Assembly: GCA_030063045.1 (NCBI GenBank) | Contig: JAQSEB010000125.1 | Span: 1-64,000 of the forward strand | DNA length: 64,000 nt | Direction of reading: 5' to 3' | Origin: Pratylenchus scribneri | Lineage: Eukaryota; Nematoda; Chromadorea; Rhabditida; Pratylenchidae | In this document: piece after piece, positions 60,559 to 64,000 of the stretch | How the letters are laid out: every line of letters starts with the position of its first letter | Numbering within the stretch: the stretch's first letter is position 1 | Position numbers and translations under genes: made by a program | Notes under the pieces: generated by a model | Seen by the model: only the letters and a program-made list of their open reading frames with translations | Told to the model about the DNA's origin: nothing | The model's database searches: none

Positions 60559-63500
60559 TTAGAACCTTTCATGATTATGGCCGTTGGTTAAAATGATCTG
60601 ATTTTCGTTGTCGACATATGCCTTTGCGAGGCATGATTGATTTTTCTTCTTCTCTTCGCATAACCATCCATCACTTTGATGCCTTTCATAGACAAACCCA
60701 TCATGAAGCATATAATAACCACCGAATTTATGTCTCGCATATTCCACCTTTTTGTCAGTTTCTATGCAAATATAATTTTAAATTATATTTATCAATAATT
60801 AGTAAATATTATTTTATAAGATTTCGAGTATGTGGAATCCAAAAATGGAAACAGATTTATATACAAACTATTCAAATTATTATCAAAAAAGGAAATTTTT
60901 CGGAATGAGGTAAAAGCATTAGGATAATATTTAATTAAATATGTTGAATACAAAAATAATATTTTATATGCAATATCGAGTGTGCAAATTTTTAAGAAAA
61001 TTAAAAAAAAATTTTTATTTAAGTGTAATTGAATCACGGAATTTACAAATTGAAATAATTCAATATAAAAATAAATCATTTGATCCTATTCGAACGGTTT
61101 ATAAATCAGTTCAAAAATTAACGATAAAATTAATTCATAGGAATTGAGATGTCTTAAACATTAACCAAATGAAAACAAACTTTCCGATACAGATTAATAT
61201 ATACCGATGTGGATAAATTTTAAATAATCCAGAATTAATTTCTGATTTTTAAAAAAAAAAGATTAGCTTTAAGTTAGTTCGGGCATTGGCGTGCTAAAAT
61301 CGTTCGTAAGTTCAATTAATTTAAAGAAACATATCCTTTTTTTCCAAACTTAAAACTATGTAACCCCTTTGCTATTTCCCCATCTAATCCCATTTCCTTA
61401 TGTTATATAGGTATCTTATAAATTCAATTTTTCACTTTAGTTTTGTTATGTTATTTATATTAATAAATTTATATTTCATAAAAAAATTTTGAAAAAATAT
61501 AAAATTTTTAAACCAATAAATTTTTGATTTACCTCGTTCATTTGTTGCGCCTTTATGAGTGTGATGAATGGTAACCTCAATATAACCATTTTCCAAAACG
61601 GCTCTTGCATTGCAATTTAATGTGGAATATTCTTTACAAATAAGATAACTATTTTTTTCCCAGGTCTATTTTGTATTAAATAGGCGAATCCATCAAAAAA
61701 CATTCGGTTTCTATCGCTCAAATTTTCTCGAGTAAAAGAATCTATAAAATTTTATAAATAGATAAAATTTTCAATATTAATTCAATTTTTTCTTTTTATA
61801 CAAATGAATTCAATCAACAATTCTTAAACATGATTTCGATTTAACCAGTGATTACCAATTTTTGTAAATCAATTCAAAATCTTTTGTAATAAAAGATAAC
61901 TTTCAGTAAATATGCAAATTTCGTAAATATCGAAATAATCACCCCTCTGGTTAAATTTTCTCTGCTTATTTAGGCCTATTCTTATTTTTTGATTGATACT
62001 TATCCTCAATAACAAATATTTAATCTAATATTGCAATAAAGTTACCTTTAAAATGGTCATATGTCTGCAATCCTTTTAGTCTTTCTGATTGTGGATGATT
62101 GCTATGTTCCTTTTTGTCGATTATTTTATTATTATCATTGATTGTTACTTCTCCCATGCATTTTGCTTCAGTATTTCTTTCTTCACACATCCATAATCCG
62201 ATTGATCTAGATCTAGATTCAAAGTTTTTTGCATTCTTATAAATGTATCCATCATGAACAAGTAAATATCCTCCATATTCATTTTTTACATATTTAACAG
62301 CTGAAAAATAAAAAAAAAGCTCAATAAAATTCAACTGAGTGATTGAAAAGAGTCTATTATAAATATTTATATTGACTAAAATATTAGTTGAATAGTCTGA
62401 TTGTAACAATTTGGATAACATTTTCTTTTCCTGTTTGTGGAGATTGCCTTATATTAATAAACATTAATTATTTTAAAATTTTTTGTCAACCTTTTTCCAT
62501 ATCGATAATTTTTCTAATGGAAGCGGTTTGAAGTGTTAGGCCTGTTGGACGAATTGATTCCGGTTTAAATGATTTGCCAGGCATTGATTCCGGTTTAGAT
62601 GGTTTTCCGGGGTAACGAATTGATTCCGGTTTGTGTGCTTGTGCTTGGCCAGAAGGACGAATTGATTCAGGCTGAGTTTTTACGCCGGAGAAAAGAATTG
62701 GTCCAGGTTCAGCAGATTGGGTTTGTGTGCCAGAGGAACGAATTGAAGTAAAATTTGATTGTTTATCAACAAGATGGCGAATTGATCCAGCTATTAATTA
62801 AAATTTATATTCTATTATTAAAAAATTTCAAAGTCAATTATTATAATAATGAAAAAAATGATCATTTATTCATATATTAGAATTACGTTGTTCCATTATT
62901 TTGGCTTTATGTGTGTGTTGAACAGTAATTTCAATTAGTCCATTTTCATTATCGACATTCGCTTTTGCTGGGCATTTGGAGCTGCGCATTTCTTCGCAGT
63001 TAAGATAACTTTGCTTTCCATATTTTGTGCTCTCTTTATAGAAGAATCCATCAACATATACTCGTTTAGACAATTTCAAATTTTGCAAATCCAACTGCGT
63101 GAGTTGTTCTGAAAATATAATGAATGATCAAATTATTAGACCCATTTTATCCGATAAATTATTCCGGCAAGTCAAACATGATTTTCTACTTATTAATCAA
63201 AATTAATAATTATTTTATAGGCAATTATCAATTTTTATTTTTAGATCAAATGAATTAAAATTAAAATAGATACCTAATTTCATTATTATCAATATATTCA
63301 TTCTCAAATGGATACCTATTTTTGTAATCAGTTTAAATATTTATAAAAGCACACTATGATATAATAAAAAATAAAGAAACCTTTAAAATGGTCATATGTT
63401 CTCAATCCCTTCAATCTTTCTGGACGCGGATGATGGCTATGTTGCTCACTTTTTGTTATTTGGTTATTATTGATCAATTTGATTTGTCCCATGCATTTTG

Positions 63501-63635
63501 CTTCAGTATCTCTTTCCTCACACATCCATAATCCAAACTCTCTATTTTTCGAATCAAAATTTCTGGCATTCTTATAAATGTATCCCTCATGAACAAGTAA
63601 ATATCCTCCGAAATCACTTTTAACAAATTTTACTT
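60559..63635 (-). CDS. Multi-FLYWCH zinc-finger protein, 5' end not seen, one frameshift
   Basis: Exons in order (minus): 63381-63635, 62887-63108, 62491-62790, 62046-62300, 61533-61741, 60559-60761. Internal junctions are all phase 1, so cassettes are interchangeable. Five exons each hold one FLYWCH domain: GYLLVHEGYIYKN...LWMCEER...KCMGQ...HSHH; VDGFFYKES...YLNCEEM...HTH; GYLLVHDGYIYKN...LWMCEER...; FFDGFAYLIQN...LICKEY...HHTH; MLHDGFVYERH...WLCEEK...HNH. The 62491-62790 exon is a linker with KPESIRPTG-type repeats. Exon 61533-61741 is one base short in an A7 run (about 61650), splitting its domain into two frames: a real lesion, programmed slippage or assembly error. Exons 1 and 4 are close duplicates of identical length (255 nt). 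A transcription-factor or DNA-binding role is inferred from the domain. The start lies upstream, perhaps outside the window. Confidence 0.72.
60762..61532. other. Large intron of the multi-FLYWCH gene
   Basis: AT-rich 771-bp intron. Open frames on both strands (60792-61147) have no domains. It is the longest intron in this gene. Confidence 0.45.
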
Positions 63636-64000
63636 CTGAAAATTATAGAATAAAAATTTCTATATTTATAGCCATTAAATTATTTATTTGTGACCAGAGA
63701 CTGAAATATCAATTTGAAATTAATATTTAAAGAATGAAAAATAATAGAAAAAATTAATTTTTTATTAGAAAATGATGTCTGCTTGTTGAATTCAAATATT
63801 GATATATCGTATTTCCTCTATTATTGGCACTCTAATAGCAATTCTCTCTCTAATAATAGCCCTATTTGAAGAGTCATAGGAAATTAATAGACTTATCTCT
63901 AATAAAACCTCCTTTAATAATGGCCCAATCTTTAAATTTTTTTAAAATTTTGATCTTTCCATTCTATGAACATGTTTTAAATAGTAAAAATATACGATGT
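63636..64000. other. Right edge: AT-rich DNA with degenerate CTCTAATAATGGC repeats
   Basis: No further FLYWCH exon is seen. From about 63815 to 63930 there are several loose copies of CTCTAATAATAGC/CTCTATTATTGGC, which may mark the start of another short-period repeat. Confidence 0.4.

Noticed and set aside
59334..60761. Joining the small FLYWCH gene to the multi-FLYWCH gene as one transcript
   Set aside because: The 60559-60761 exon can end at its own stop. Its possible donor phase (2) does not match any acceptor in front of the 59704-59894 exon.
60792..61147. ORFs within the large FLYWCH-gene intron
   Set aside because: AT-rich composition only; no domain and no splice-consistent link to the flanking exons.
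1..64000. tRNA, rRNA or bacterial operon features
   Set aside because: None seen when reading both strands; the gene structure is intron-rich and eukaryotic.

Overview
This looks like a nematode nuclear contig. The evidence is very AT-rich DNA, short introns with nematode-style acceptors (TTTTAG, TTTTCAG), a nematode-type UDP-glycosyltransferase (UGT), a nematode-type nuclear hormone receptor (NHR), FLYWCH zinc-finger genes and a Cys/Ala-rich secreted peptide. A tylenchid plant parasite would fit (GC-AG introns, AT richness), but the sequence alone does not settle the species. No bacterial gene, rRNA, tRNA or CRISPR array was recognised.

Layout. 1-600: degenerate ~31-bp repeats and an AAACCG microsatellite. 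605-20625: satellite A, a ~340-352 bp dimeric satellite made of two related ~170-bp halves. It runs forward to 16933 and is then inverted around an 81-bp perfect palindrome arm. About 20626-40124 and 41987-42703: satellite B, a 171-bp monomer. Both arrays show layered higher-order repeats, including tandem duplications of 3153 bp (A) and 3244 bp (B). Satellite B is interrupted by a 1862-bp inverted-repeat transposable element (40125-41986) with a 4-bp target duplication. Satellites make up about 60% of the window.

42705-64000 is a gene-bearing but heavily rearranged accessory region. Satellite B stops exactly at the splice acceptor of a leftover UGT last exon (42705-42912). An intact nine-exon UGT-like gene follows (44340-48393, 537 aa), then a two-exon secreted Cys-rich peptide gene (48885-49659) and an eight-exon NHR on the minus strand (50430-52416, 393 aa). 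Several fold-back elements come next, then a UGT-upstream fragment broken by a second member of the inverted-repeat transposon family (54614-56043). A second, 5'-truncated NHR copy (56396-57783) abuts a coiled-coil, possibly Gag-like ORF (57764-58183). After it come a dead copy of the UGT 5' region and exon 1 (58497-59186), a small FLYWCH gene (59334-59894) and a multi-FLYWCH gene (60559-63635) whose 5' end is not seen.

How the parts relate: UGTs and NHRs are both detoxification and xenobiotic-response families, and here they were duplicated together, so the locus reads as a local UGT-NHR cluster being eroded by satellite growth and fold-back transposons. The UGT-like protein seems to lack the catalytic His and the C-terminal membrane anchor, so it may be a secreted non-canonical protein. 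Exon models come from splice-site and phase consistency read by eye; they are not backed by transcripts.
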